NCBI RefSeq assembly: GCF_017377795.1
Contig: NZ_JAFRDR010000003.1
Span: 310,001 to 374,000 of the forward strand
Reading direction: 5' to 3'
DNA length: 64,000 nucleotides
Source: Williamsia soli
GTDB lineage: Bacteria > Actinomycetota > Actinomycetes > Mycobacteriales > Mycobacteriaceae
Under the pieces are notes generated by a model, which was given only the letters and a program-made list of their open reading frames with translations, searched no databases and was not told the DNA's origin. Below, one piece after another: positions 10,456 to 18,997 of this stretch. Both the position numbers and the translations under genes were made by a program. Numbering within the stretch: the first letter of the stretch is position 1; each line of letters begins with the position of its first letter.

Positions 10456-11952
10456 TCAGCGCAGCGGTACGGTCAGGACCGCGTCGGTGCCGCCTTGTGG
10501 ACCACCTCGCAATTCGAGCTGACCGGAGAGTTCTATCTGCACCAGGGTGTGCACGATCTGCAGTCCCAGCCGATCAGACTTGGCCGGGTCGAAGCCGTCT
10601 GGCAAGCCGATTCCGTTGTCGTGCACGGTGATCACCAGCTCTCGAGTGCTACGCGAGGTGTCGATGAGCACCCGCCCGGACTGTTCCGGCGCGAAACCGT
10701 GTTCCACCGCGTTCTGGATCAATTCGGTCAGCACCATCACCATCGGCATGGCGAGGTCGGATTTCAGAACGCCGATCTTGCCGATCCGTCGTACGGTGAC
10801 CTGACTGCCCCCGGAGGCCACATCAGCCATCACGGGCACCAACTGGTCGATCACGACGTCGAGGTCGACTTCCTCGTCCACACTCCCTGACAGCAGCTCA
10901 TGGACCAGCGCAATGGACGCCACCCGACGGACGGCCTCACCGAGCGCATGCTTTGCCTCCGCGTTGGAGGTCCGCCGGGCCTGAAGCCGGAGCAGCGCAG
11001 ACACACTCTGCAGATTGTTCTTCACACGGTGGTGGATTTCGCGAATCGTCGCGTCCTTGCTGATCAACGCCAGATCTCGACGTTTGACCTCGGTCACGTC
11101 GCGCACGAGGACGACCGCACCCACGAGAGCGCCGCGCGGCCGCAGCGGGACCGCCCGGATGAGCACAGTCGCCCGGTGGGCGTCCGCCTCGATCCGCATT
11201 CCGGCCTCGCCGGCAACGGCGGCCCGTAACATCGCCGCAGCCTCTTCCGACTCGAAAGGATCGGTCAGCAGAGAGACGGTGACGTCCGCGAGATCGTTCC
11301 CACCGAGCTCGGAGTTCCACCCCATGCGGTGGTAGGCCGACAGTGCGTTGGGGCTCGCGTACTGCACGACACCGTGCTCGTCGACACGAATGAGCCCGTC
11401 GCCCACCCTAGGGGTCGACAGGCCGCGAGGGTTGCCCTCGTACTGCGGAAAGGTCCCCTCGGACACCATCTGGCACAAGTCGTTGGCGCAGTCCTGGTAC
11501 GACACCTCGAGTGGTGACGGCAATCGCGGCTGTGTCAGATTGATCGCCCGCGCGAGCACCGCGATCACAGCACCGTCGAATCGGACCGGGACTGCTTCTC
11601 GCCGGATCGCCACCGAACCGACCCAGGTCGGATCCTCCTCGCGGAGAATGCGCCCGGATGCCAAGGCTCCGAAAACCTGAGGGTTGTCGTCGACGGTTAT
11701 CGAGGTACCCACCACGTCGACTGGAAAGACCGTCGGCGCGGTGTTCGGGCGACACTGTGCGACGCACACCATCTGCGCGGCGTCATCGCCGGATGCGGCG
11801 GCCGAGCCGTGCTGCGAATGCACCCACAACTGCAGGTCCGCAAACGAGAGGTCGGCGAGGAGTTGCCATTCGGCCACGACCCGTTGCAGATGGGCACCCG
11901 CGGAGCCGATCAGCTCGGTGTGTTCGGCAAGGAGCTCAGACAGAGTCGACAT
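10456..11952 (-). CDS. pdtaS: PdtaS-type sensor histidine kinase
   Basis: 498 residues, close to the 501 of the M. tuberculosis protein. An N-terminal GAF-like domain and a PAS-like domain lead into a HisKA_2 dimerisation box HHRVKNNLQSVSALLRLQARR-type motif (phospho-acceptor His in EIHHRVKNN) and an HATPase domain with ELIQNAVEHG and DNGIGLPDGF. No membrane segment, so it is cytosolic. Its partner PdtaR, an antiterminator response regulator with an ANTAR domain, is encoded elsewhere in mycobacteria and is not in this window. Confidence 0.92.
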   Translation of the reverse strand: MSTLSELLAEHTELIGSAGAHLQRVVAEWQLLADLSFADLQLWVHSQHGSAAASGDDAAQMVCVAQCRPNTAPTVFPVDVVGTSITVDDNPQVFGALASGRILREEDPTWVGSVAIRREAVPVRFDGAVIAVLARAINLTQPRLPSPLEVSYQDCANDLCQMVSEGTFPQYEGNPRGLSTPRVGDGLIRVDEHGVVQYASPNALSAYHRMGWNSELGGNDLADVTVSLLTDPFESEEAAAMLRAAVAGEAGMRIEADAHRATVLIRAVPLRPRGALVGAVVLVRDVTEVKRRDLALISKDATIREIHHRVKNNLQSVSALLRLQARRTSNAEAKHALGEAVRRVASIALVHELLSGSVDEEVDLDVVIDQLVPVMADVASGGSQVTVRRIGKIGVLKSDLAMPMVMVLTELIQNAVEHGFAPEQSGRVLIDTSRSTRELVITVHDNGIGLPDGFDPAKSDRLGLQIVHTLVQIELSGQLELRGGPQGGTDAVLTVPLR

Positions 11953-12015
11953 CAGGAACGGGACCTATCGTCGTCGCAGTGGTCCGGGGTTCTCGAGGTC
12001 CGGGGTTCTCACTTC

Positions 12016-12234
12016 TCAGTTGTCGATGACGGCGATGAGGTCTCCGGCTTGGATGACCTCGCCCACCTTGACCTTGACCTCGCTGATGGTGCCGGCCTCT
12101 TCGGCCAGCACCGGAATCTCCATCTTCATCGATTCCAGCAACACCAAGGTGTCGCCCGCATCCACCTTCTGACCGGGGGTGACAACCACTTCGAGAACGC
12201 TCGCCACGATCTCTGCCACGACCTCTTCTGACAT
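12016..12234 (-). CDS. Biotinylated carrier protein (TB7.3-like)
   Basis: 72 residues. The biotin-attachment motif ESMKMEIP has the target lysine between two methionines; the whole protein is a single biotinyl/lipoyl barrel. The second ATG (12234) is chosen because GGGAGG stands six bases before it, giving nearly the same length as TB7.3. It would carry biotin for an acyl-CoA carboxylase or have a redox-linked role; no carboxylase is adjacent. It is 63 bases upstream of pdtaS, on the same strand. Confidence 0.9.
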   Translation of the reverse strand: MSEEVVAEIVASVLEVVVTPGQKVDAGDTLVLLESMKMEIPVLAEEAGTISEVKVKVGEVIQAGDLIAVIDN

Positions 12235-12418
12235 CGCCATCCTCCCGGAGTTGGTTTTCCGGTATCAACCTATCGCACCGAAGCGCGCAGCCGATTCATC
12301 GCGACGGCGTCACCGGGTTTCTGCGGGGCGCGTCTGTCGCTTCTTCCGCAGCCGTCGCCGCATTTCGGCCGATGCCACTCCTCGTGTCACAATGGATCGC
12401 TGTCGAAAGGAGACTGCC

Positions 12419-12493
12419 ATGGGAAAGCGTGGACGTAAGAAGCGGGCCCGCAAGAAGAATGCCGCGAACCACGGTAAGCGTCCCAACGCCTGA
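12419..12493 (+). CDS. 50S ribosomal protein bL37
   Basis: A 24-residue, extremely basic product: MGKRGRKKRARKKNAANHG followed by KRPNA. This matches the actinobacterial ribosomal protein bL37 first seen in the M. smegmatis ribosome structure, with its typical ANHGKRPNA end. A GAAAGGAG ribosome site lies six bases before the ATG. It is too short for most gene callers. The neighbours are a biotinyl protein gene and rshA, and the spacer up to 12569 separates it from rshA convergently. Confidence 0.9.
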   Translation: MGKRGRKKRARKKNAANHGKRPNA

Positions 12494-12568
12494 TCGGTGT
12501 TGGTCCTCACCGGGGCTCGGCCCTTTTGTCAGGCCGTGATCGTCACGCGCACGCGAAGGAAGTGAAAA

Positions 12569-12877
12569 CTATCCGCGCGTCTCGCGGATGATCACGGTCT
12601 TTCGAATTTCGAGGGTCAGCCGCTCCCGCAGACCGGCAGGAGCCTGCTCACCGCCACACTTGCGGCTCACCAGACTTTTCAGTTGCTGCTCTATGCCGTA
12701 GTGCTCTAGGCATGGTGCGCACGTGTCGATGTGCGACTGCAGGCGTGCGCGCGCGTGCGTGTCGCACTCGTTGTCCAGCAGCAGCCAGACGTCCGCGATG
12801 ACCGCCGAACAATCGAGGCGTTCGGTTTCATCGATCTCTTCGGGCGATCCGCTGCCCGCTACGTCTCCGGTGCTCAT
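12569..12877 (-). CDS. rshA: RshA, zinc-binding anti-sigma factor
   Basis: 102 residues. The ZAS motif H-x3-C-x2-C is seen as HIDTCAPC, with an upstream Cys (NECDTH). It binds SigH in the reduced state and releases it on disulfide stress. It overlaps the sigH stop by four bases, so translation is probably coupled and the two proteins made in step. Confidence 0.93.
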   Translation of the reverse strand: MSTGDVAGSGSPEEIDETERLDCSAVIADVWLLLDNECDTHARARLQSHIDTCAPCLEHYGIEQQLKSLVSRKCGGEQAPAGLRERLTLEIRKTVIIRETRG

Positions 12878-13605
12878 CGGGCAACCTCCTGTTCCTGGTC
12901 GGACTGGCCGCCGGCGCCTGGGCCGGGAGTTCCTCTGTTGAATCCACGCTCGCGCGCGACATCGCCGAGCAGTTCCCGCAATTGCTTGCGGCCACGGTGC
13001 AGGCGCGACATGACGGTGCCGATCGGGGTGTCCATGATCTGGGCGATCTCCTTGTAGGGCAGCCCCTCCACGTCGGCGTAGTACACAGCCATTCGGAAGT
13101 CTTCGGGCAATTCCTGCAGAGCCGCTTTGATGTCGTCGTCCGGCAGCGCGTCGAGCGCTTCGATCTCAGCCGAACGCAAACCGGCGGAGGTGTGCTCCGC
13201 CGTCGCGGCCAACTGCCAGTCGGTGATCTCATCGGTGGGATATTGCGCAGGCTGCCGTTGCCGCTTGCGGTAACCGTTGATGTAGGTGTTCGTCAGGATG
13301 CGGTACAACCACGCCTTCAGGTTGGTACCGGCCTTGAACGACTTGAAGGCGGTGAACGCCTTCACATAGGTCTCTTGCACCAGATCTTCTGCGTCCGCAG
13401 GGTTGCGCGTCATACGCAGCGCGGCTCCATACATCTGATCGAGCAACGGCAACGCATCACGCTCGAAACGGGCGAACTGCTCTTCCGGTGTCTCGGCTGT
13501 GGCTGTGGCTTCGGCTTCTGTCACGACAATCCCTTCAAGACCCGCGGGAATATCAAGTCTGTCGAGCAAGCCTACCGACCCGGTCTGGTCCGAGTTACTG
13601 TGCAC
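12874..13605 (-). CDS. sigH: SigH, ECF sigma factor for oxidative and heat stress
   Basis: 243 residues from a GTG at 13605 with GGGAGG just upstream. Region 2 ([19 protein letters not shown]) and region 4 ([28 protein letters not shown]) are near-identical to mycobacterial SigH. The N terminus is about 25 residues longer than in M. tuberculosis; an in-frame GTG (VTEAEATA) is an alternative start. Preceded by a SigH-type promoter, so it should control itself. rshA follows. Confidence 0.93.
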   Translation of the reverse strand: MHSNSDQTGSVGLLDRLDIPAGLEGIVVTEAEATATAETPEEQFARFERDALPLLDQMYGAALRMTRNPADAEDLVQETYVKAFTAFKSFKAGTNLKAWLYRILTNTYINGYRKRQRQPAQYPTDEITDWQLAATAEHTSAGLRSAEIEALDALPDDDIKAALQELPEDFRMAVYYADVEGLPYKEIAQIMDTPIGTVMSRLHRGRKQLRELLGDVARERGFNRGTPGPGAGGQSDQEQEVAR

Positions 13606-13631
13606 ACCACACCTCCCTTCGCAGATGACTC

Positions 13632-13657
13632 AACACCGCGACGAGGTGGCTTGTTCC
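13632..13657 (-). promoter_or_regulatory. SigH-dependent autoregulatory promoter
   Basis: Read on the minus strand: GGAAC (-35), an 18-base spacer, then GTT (-10). This agrees with the known SigH consensus GGAAC/T-N16-18-GTT. The -10 is 27 bases before the sigH start, leaving a very short leader that includes the ribosome site. Confidence 0.75.
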
Positions 13658-13713
13658 GGATATGTCCACTTTCGCCGACGCTGCGCGTAAATCGCCTGGG
13701 AGAATGACCGGCT

Positions 13714-14193
13714 ATGGCGGCAACGGCGGCGATCAAGGCCCTGGACCTGGGCGGGATCAACCATCGCGTCCACAAGTACGCGACCACCTCGGACGGGGCG
13801 TGGGGTCCTGAAGCCGTCGCGCACATGGCCGGCGCCGGGGCGACGCCTGAACAGATCTTCAAGACGCTGGTGTTCGACGTCGGCGGTTCGCTGGCTGTGG
13901 CGGTGATACCGGTGCCCGAACGGTTGTCTCTGAAGAAGGCCGCCGCCGCCCTGAATCTCACCGGTAAAGCCGCGATGGCCGACCCGAAGGACGTCATGCG
14001 GGTCACCGGTTATGTGCTCGGCGGGGTGTCCCCGGTCGGCCAGAAGAAACCTCTTCCGACAGTCGTCGACGACAGTGCGCACCTGTGGGACACCGTATTC
14101 TGTAGCGCCGGAAAACGCGGCCTGGAGATCGAGCTCGCCCCGGACGACCTCATCAGGGTGTGCGCCGCCTCCGTCGGCGACATCATTGCCTGA
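13714..14193 (+). CDS. ybaK: YbaK/EbsC family Cys-tRNA(Pro) deacylase
   Basis: 159 residues. It matches the YbaK fold: KTLVFDVGG, a catalytic-lysine region LSLKKAAAALNLTGKAAMADP, and GYVLGGVSPVGQKKPLPTVVD. The enzyme hydrolyses Cys mischarged on tRNA(Pro) in the cytoplasm. It is complete here; the M. tuberculosis locus, as recalled, carries only short fragments at this place. Divergent from sigH, and nearly touching the HxlR gene convergently (three bases apart). Confidence 0.85.
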   Translation: MAATAAIKALDLGGINHRVHKYATTSDGAWGPEAVAHMAGAGATPEQIFKTLVFDVGGSLAVAVIPVPERLSLKKAAAALNLTGKAAMADPKDVMRVTGYVLGGVSPVGQKKPLPTVVDDSAHLWDTVFCSAGKRGLEIELAPDDLIRVCAASVGDIIA

Positions 14194-14196
14194 CGG

Positions 14197-14592
14197 TCAC
14201 CGCTCGTCGTAGCGTTCGCGCGCCACGAAAACCTCTTCCATGTGCGATTCGGCCCAGAGTTTGACTCCGTACATCAACTCCCGCAACGAATTTCCCAACG
14301 GGGTCAGCGAGTAGTCCACCCGGACCGGCACGCTCGCGGTAACACGTCGCTCGACGAGGCCGTCGCGCTCGAGGGAGCGCAGCGTCTGGGTGAGCATCTT
14401 CTGACTGACGCCGGCCACCTGCCGCGACAACTCCGAGTACCGCAGGGTTCCCTCGCCCAGCGCGACCATCACCAGCGACACCCATTTGTCGCTGATCCGA
14501 TCGAGCAACATCCGGCTCGGGCAGGCCGCGAGGTAGGCGTCGTAGTCGCGGCGAGCCTGATCTCGACGCGCGGCGGCTGTCGTGGTGGCCAT
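14197..14592 (-). CDS. HxlR family transcriptional regulator
   Basis: 131 residues with the HxlR winged-helix signature: CPSRMLLDRISDKWVSLVMVALGEGTLRYSEL, then GVSQKMLTQTLRSLERDGLVER and DYSLTPLGNSL. These regulators sense reactive aldehydes, quinones or oxidants, often through a conserved Cys; Cys near residue 25 precedes the first helix. Divergent from an MDR-type oxidoreductase, its likely target. Confidence 0.9.
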   Translation of the reverse strand: MATTTAAARRDQARRDYDAYLAACPSRMLLDRISDKWVSLVMVALGEGTLRYSELSRQVAGVSQKMLTQTLRSLERDGLVERRVTASVPVRVDYSLTPLGNSLRELMYGVKLWAESHMEEVFVARERYDER

Positions 14593-14614
14593 GGCTCTCC
14601 TCGCAGATAGTTAC

Positions 14615-14628
14615 GCACTTTCAGGTGC
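14615..14628. promoter_or_regulatory. Possible HxlR operator in the divergent spacer
   Basis: GCAC-N6-GTGC (GCACTTTCAGGTGC) in the 109-base gap between the HxlR gene and the oxidoreductase gene. The imperfect direct repeats around it (TTAC, CTAC) fit a dimeric winged-helix site. This is inference only. Confidence 0.3.
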
Positions 14629-14701
14629 CTACTTCCCAATAGAGAGTGCCAGGAGCAACCTGAATTTCGCAAGCCTCGACAACGCAACGGAAGGACATCT
14701 C

Positions 14702-15616
14702 ATGCGCGCAATACTCACCACCGGACAGGGTGACCTGCAGGTCACCGATATCGCCACGCCTCAACCCGGCAGCGACCAGGTGCGAATCCGGGTGAAGGCA
14801 GCAGCGGTCAACCCGGTGGATCTGTCCACCGCGGACGGCATGTTCCACAGGCTGGGTCTGCTGGCACCGGACACCACGGTCGGCATCGGCTGGGATGTCT
14901 CCGGGGTCGTCGACGCCGTCGGCGACGGTGTCGACGCATTCCGGCCAGGTGACGAGGTCGCCGGACTGCTCACGGGATTCGATTCCGACATCGGGACCTA
15001 CAGCGAACAGGTCGTCTTGGACGCAGACGCGGTCGCGCACCTACCCGCGGGCCTCGACCTCGTACGGGCCGCGGCAGTTCCGCTGATCGCCCAGACGGCC
15101 AACCAGGCCATGGGATTGCTCAGGCCACAGGTCGCAACACTTCTCATCACCGGCGCGTCGGGTGGTGTCGGCGGATACGCTGTTCCGCTCGCGGCTCGGC
15201 GCGGGCTCACAGTGACCGCCCTCGGCAAAGCCGACGACGCCGAGCGGCTACGCGAATCGGGTGCTGCCACCGTGGTGGCCTCGCTCGACGAGTTGACCGG
15301 ACAACGATTCGACGCGGTTGTCGACGCCGCTGTCATCGGCGCAGACCTGTTCGAGTTGACTGTCGACGCCGGCCACTACATCGGCTTCATCCCGGCCGCC
15401 GTACCCGCTTCAGAGCGCGGGATCGCCGTCGAGGCAGTCACCGTCCACGCCGACGGAGCGGAACTGGCGGAGCTCCTGGCCGAGGTCAGCGCGGGTCACC
15501 TGCCGCTGCGTATCGCCGGCGACTTCCCTCTCGAACAAGCACGGAAGGCGCACGCGTCGATGGCCGCGAAGACCTCACCGGGACGGTGGCTCGTCACCGT
15601 ACCGGCGACCACTTAG
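14702..15616 (+). CDS. Zinc-type alcohol dehydrogenase-like quinone oxidoreductase (MDR family)
   Basis: 304 residues. GroES-like N-terminal half (AAVNPVDLSTADG, GIGWDVSGVVDAVG) and a nucleotide-binding half with LITGASGGVGGYAVPLAARRG. Catalytic zinc cysteines are absent, as in quinone-reductase (zeta-crystallin) type members, which use NADPH. Start ATG at 14702 with GGAAGGA seven bases before. Next to a HxlR regulator, so probably induced by quinones or aldehydes. Its stop overlaps the convergent DUF5313 gene by four bases. Confidence 0.88.
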   Translation: MRAILTTGQGDLQVTDIATPQPGSDQVRIRVKAAAVNPVDLSTADGMFHRLGLLAPDTTVGIGWDVSGVVDAVGDGVDAFRPGDEVAGLLTGFDSDIGTYSEQVVLDADAVAHLPAGLDLVRAAAVPLIAQTANQAMGLLRPQVATLLITGASGGVGGYAVPLAARRGLTVTALGKADDAERLRESGAATVVASLDELTGQRFDAVVDAAVIGADLFELTVDAGHYIGFIPAAVPASERGIAVEAVTVHADGAELAELLAEVSAGHLPLRIAGDFPLEQARKAHASMAAKTSPGRWLVTVPATT

Positions 15617-16002
15617 TCAGGCGTACGAGGGTAGTTGGCCTCGTACTCGGTCTTGGTGACATCACGCCGGGCCTGGCGCTTCACGTCGATGAGGTTCCCG
15701 TCGAGCCCGTTGCTGGTCAGCAGATGGCGCCGATAGATGCTCATCAACGCGATCTCGAAGTACACCAGCGGCACCAGCAAGAGCGCGATCATCCCGATGC
15801 GATAGACGAAGGGGCCGGGAACGAACAGCGCGAACGCGAGCAGGATCGGCAGGAACGGCAGCACGCCACGGATGAGATAACGGCGCCTGCTCCCGGGCCC
15901 GGTCACATCGCGGACAACCCAATCACGCATCGACTCCGGCAGTGGCCTGCCCATCAGGTAGGTGATGACTTGCAGCGGGTTAGGAGTGCGCCTCGTGCTC
16001 AC
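15613..16002 (-). CDS. DUF5313-type small membrane protein
   Basis: 129 residues from a GTG that overlaps the stop of the SRAP gene (GTGA), so translation is coupled. N-terminal NPLQVITYLMGRPLPESMRDWV is typical of the DUF5313 family; two hydrophobic helices (LPFLPILLAFALFVPGPF; IGMIALLLVPLVYFEIALM) follow. The C terminus is charged (KRQARRDVTKTEYEANYP). Function unknown. Family assignment is from memory. Confidence 0.7.
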   Translation of the reverse strand: MSTRRTPNPLQVITYLMGRPLPESMRDWVVRDVTGPGSRRRYLIRGVLPFLPILLAFALFVPGPFVYRIGMIALLLVPLVYFEIALMSIYRRHLLTSNGLDGNLIDVKRQARRDVTKTEYEANYPRTPD

Positions 16003-16736
16003 ACGCGCTCGATGAGGTCGGCGCGGTTGTTGCGCACGTTGTTCACATCCGTCGAGACCCGATAGGGCTCGAGGTGCGGTTCGGGTAGGGCGTCGAGCAA
16101 TTCGCGGGCCACGTCGGCCTTTCCACTGGTGCAGTCCAGCCACCGGTCTTGCAGTTCCGGCGTCACGATCACCGGGGTGCGGTCGTGGATGTGGCCGAGC
16201 GCATCCGCGGCCGGACGGGTGATGACGGTGGTCGTCCAGAGCCAGCGATCGGGGTCGTCCTTGGCCTTCTCGGGGTCGGGCCACAATTCGTACAGCCCGG
16301 CGAACCCCAGGATCGGGGTGTCGGGGTCATGAAGGAAGTACGGGATCTTCTTTCCGTCCGAGTCCTTGGTCCACTCGAAGAATCCCGCGGCAGGAAGGAT
16401 GCACCGCCGCCGCGCTGCTGCTGCCTTGAACGACGGTTTCTCGGTCAGGGTCTCCGATCGGGCGTTGATCATGCGACTACCGATCTTGGGGTCCTTAGCC
16501 CAGCTGGGCACCAGACCCCAGCGCAGAGGGCGCAGCTGCCGCGTCACGGCGGGGTCTGAGTCGGCGTCTTCGGGATCCGAACGCCCTGCTCGCTCGAGCA
16601 CTGTCGGCACCGTCGTGGTCGGGGCGACGTTGTACGACGGCCGGTCCAGCGTGCTCGCGTCGTCTTCGGCCAAAGCGGCGTCGAACGCCGCGACCAGATC
16701 AGAGGTACTCGCCGTGGTGGCGTATCGACCGCACAT
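15999..16736 (-). CDS. SRAP/HMCES family abasic-site protein (YedK-like)
   Basis: 245 residues. The start at ATG 16736 gives MCGRYA, with catalytic Cys2 exposed after Met removal, and longer starts would hide it. Further family motifs: YNVAP, WGLVPSWAKD, INARSETL, RRCILPAAGFFEW and HDRTPVIV with the catalytic His. SRAP proteins make a thiazolidine crosslink with abasic sites in single-stranded DNA and so protect replication. Coupled to the DUF5313 gene by a four-base overlap. Confidence 0.93.
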   Translation of the reverse strand: MCGRYATTASTSDLVAAFDAALAEDDASTLDRPSYNVAPTTTVPTVLERAGRSDPEDADSDPAVTRQLRPLRWGLVPSWAKDPKIGSRMINARSETLTEKPSFKAAAARRRCILPAAGFFEWTKDSDGKKIPYFLHDPDTPILGFAGLYELWPDPEKAKDDPDRWLWTTTVITRPAADALGHIHDRTPVIVTPELQDRWLDCTSGKADVARELLDALPEPHLEPYRVSTDVNNVRNNRADLIERV

Positions 16737-16780
16737 GACCGTCATTATCCACCTGCCCTCGGACAGATCCTGCGCAGCAA

Positions 16781-16809
16781 GGCGCCCCTCGACGATATCG
16801 AGGGGCGCC
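16781..16809 (-). terminator. Terminator after the lipoprotein gene
   Basis: GGCGCCCCTCGA and TCGAGGGGCGCC pair perfectly over a five-base loop, 19 bases beyond the lipoprotein stop. The U-run is weak (TTGC), so a rho-assisted stop is possible. Confidence 0.7.
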
Positions 16810-16827
16810 GGGCTCGGGTCGGGTGCA

Positions 16828-17577
16828 TCAGGCCGCCGCGGCTTCCTGAACCTTGGCGATCTGCTTGTTGAGGAGTTCGACCACGAACGCGTCGTCAGCA
16901 TTGTTCCAATTGCCCGCGGTATCCCCGGTCAGGGTGATCTGAACACTCACGGTCGTGCCGTCCACGTAGGCGCCGGTGGACCGGATGGTGATGGGCACGC
17001 TGTCGGCGCCGACCGTCGCGGTGCCGGTACTCACGATGGTCTTGGCCGGCACCGTGCTGCCTTCGACGTCTTCGACGGAGTTCTCCATCTCAGCGACGAG
17101 TTCTGCACCGCTGTCGGTCGGACCACGCAAGGTCATCGCGGGGCAGGCCTCGATGTCGCTCGCCACCTGCTCGAGGCTGCCGTTCTGGCCGAGGACCACC
17201 TCGGTCTCGATGGTGCTGCCGTCCTCGAGGGAGTACTCGACCTTGGCCCGGTCGAATGCCTCGGTGCCCTCGTCCATCTCGGCGATGGCGGAACACGTGG
17301 CCGGGGTGACCTCTGGTTCGGAGTCCTCATCGGCGTCTATGGCGGCCTTGTCCATGATGATGTATTCGCCGCCGGGCGGGAAGTCCGAGTCTGCGAGCAT
17401 GAGGTCCTCTGCGCGCGCGTCCAGGTCCGCCGCGACGGCCTCGGCGGTGCTCGAGGGCGCGGCGCTCGAGGAAGAGTCCGCGTTGTCAGACGAGTCGCCG
17501 GAGCATGCCGACAGGGTCAAAAGTGCTGCCGCACAGACTGCGATCGCTGCGCCGCCACGGGAAAGGGCAAGTTTCAT
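16828..17577 (-). CDS. Predicted lipoprotein with sensor-like domain
   Basis: 249 residues. Type II signal peptide with lipobox LSAC (Cys ~25), then a Ser/Asp/Ala-rich linker and a ~190-residue external domain with two Cys (TPATCSAI, IEACPAM) that may pair. The layout resembles the extracellular sensor domain of PknH and related Mtb lipoproteins, but identity is not certain. Start ATG at 17577. Divergent from aroA. Confidence 0.75.
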   Translation of the reverse strand: MKLALSRGGAAIAVCAAALLTLSACSGDSSDNADSSSSAAPSSTAEAVAADLDARAEDLMLADSDFPPGGEYIIMDKAAIDADEDSEPEVTPATCSAIAEMDEGTEAFDRAKVEYSLEDGSTIETEVVLGQNGSLEQVASDIEACPAMTLRGPTDSGAELVAEMENSVEDVEGSTVPAKTIVSTGTATVGADSVPITIRSTGAYVDGTTVSVQITLTGDTAGNWNNADDAFVVELLNKQIAKVQEAAAA

Positions 17578-17734
17578 GAAAAGAACATAGCGGGCAAAAC
17601 GCTGTCAGAACCCCGATTGTCCGTCATTCGGCAGACTCGTCGCCGTCGCCCGAGCGGGGCGAGATCTGTGAAGTGAACGGGGCATGATCGGCGAGACGAA
17701 CAGGGCTCCTCGGGCCACATGAAAGACTGTCAGC

Positions 17735-18997
17735 GTGAATGCATGGAATGCCCCGTACGCCCCGGCGCGAGTGCACGCCACCGTCACCCTGCCCGGTAGC
17801 AAGTCGATCACCAATCGGGCGCTGATCCTGGCGGCTCAGGCCGATGGCCCCTCCACGTTGGCCGGGACACTGCGCAGCCGCGACACCGACCTCATGCTGA
17901 CCGCCCTCGAGTCGCTCGGTGTCGGCGTCGAGGTGGATCCGGCCGACCCCACCACCGTCACGATCACGCCCGCGCCGATGCACGGGGCCGTCATCGACTG
18001 TGGACTGGCCGGCACGGTCATGCGTTTCGTACCCGCGCTCGCCGCCTTGGCAGAGGGCAAGGTCGAGTTCGACGGTGACGAGCAGGCCCGCAGCCGTCCG
18101 CTCCACACGATCCTCGACGCGCTGGCGGACATCGGCGTCGACATCGACGGCCGCGCGCTCCCCTTCACCGTCCGCGGCACCGGGGCGGTACGTGGTGGCG
18201 ACGTCACGGTCGACGCGTCTGCGTCCTCGCAGTTCGTCTCCGGGTTGCTGCTCTCGGGCAGGCGCTTCACCGACGGTGTGACGATCCACCACGTCGGCGC
18301 GCCGGTGCCGTCGATGCCGCACATCGAGATGACTGTCGAGATGTTGGGCGAGGCCGGCGTCGTGGTCGACACCACGGTTGCCGACCGCTGGCGGATCGAC
18401 CCGGGACCGGTACATGCCGTCGACTGGCAGATCGAGCCCGACCTGTCGAACGCTGCAGCATTCCTGGCCGCGGCAGCGGTCACCGGAGGGCAGATCAGCG
18501 TGCCTCGCTGGCCCGCGCGGACCACCCAGCCCGGAGCCGTCATCGTGGACATTCTCGAGGCGATGGGCTGCCGGAGCGACGTCACCGATGGCGTGCTGAC
18601 GATCACCGGACCTGATGTGCTGCAGAGCATTTCCTGGGACATGAGTGCAGTCGGCGAGTTGACGCCGACCGTCGCCGCGATGTGCGCCCTGGCCGAAGGG
18701 CGCTCGGAGTTGTCGGGGATCGCGCACCTGCGCGGGCACGAGACCGATCGCCTCGCCGCACTGGTCACCGAGATCACCAGGCTCGGCGGTGGGTGCAGCG
18801 AAACCCCCGACGGGCTGATCATCGACCCCGCGCCGCTGCACGGCGGGCTCTGGCGTGCCTACGCGGATCACCGAATGGCAACCGCAGGCGCGCTGATCGG
18901 GCTGGTGACAGACGGTGTCCAGGTGGACGACGTACAGACCACGGAAAAGACACTCCCCGACTTTCCTGCGATGTGGGCCGGGATGATCCGCGGTTGA
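17735..18997 (+). CDS. aroA: 3-phosphoshikimate 1-carboxyvinyltransferase (EPSP synthase)
   Basis: 420 residues from a GTG at 17735. The shikimate-phosphate-binding [18 protein letters not shown], and late [14 protein letters not shown] motifs identify EPSP synthase, which joins PEP and shikimate-3-phosphate on the way to chorismate. Its TGA overlaps the TTG start of rsgA (TTGA), so the two are translated together. Confidence 0.95.
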   Translation: MNAWNAPYAPARVHATVTLPGSKSITNRALILAAQADGPSTLAGTLRSRDTDLMLTALESLGVGVEVDPADPTTVTITPAPMHGAVIDCGLAGTVMRFVPALAALAEGKVEFDGDEQARSRPLHTILDALADIGVDIDGRALPFTVRGTGAVRGGDVTVDASASSQFVSGLLLSGRRFTDGVTIHHVGAPVPSMPHIEMTVEMLGEAGVVVDTTVADRWRIDPGPVHAVDWQIEPDLSNAAAFLAAAAVTGGQISVPRWPARTTQPGAVIVDILEAMGCRSDVTDGVLTITGPDVLQSISWDMSAVGELTPTVAAMCALAEGRSELSGIAHLRGHETDRLAALVTEITRLGGGCSETPDGLIIDPAPLHGGLWRAYADHRMATAGALIGLVTDGVQVDDVQTTEKTLPDFPAMWAGMIRG

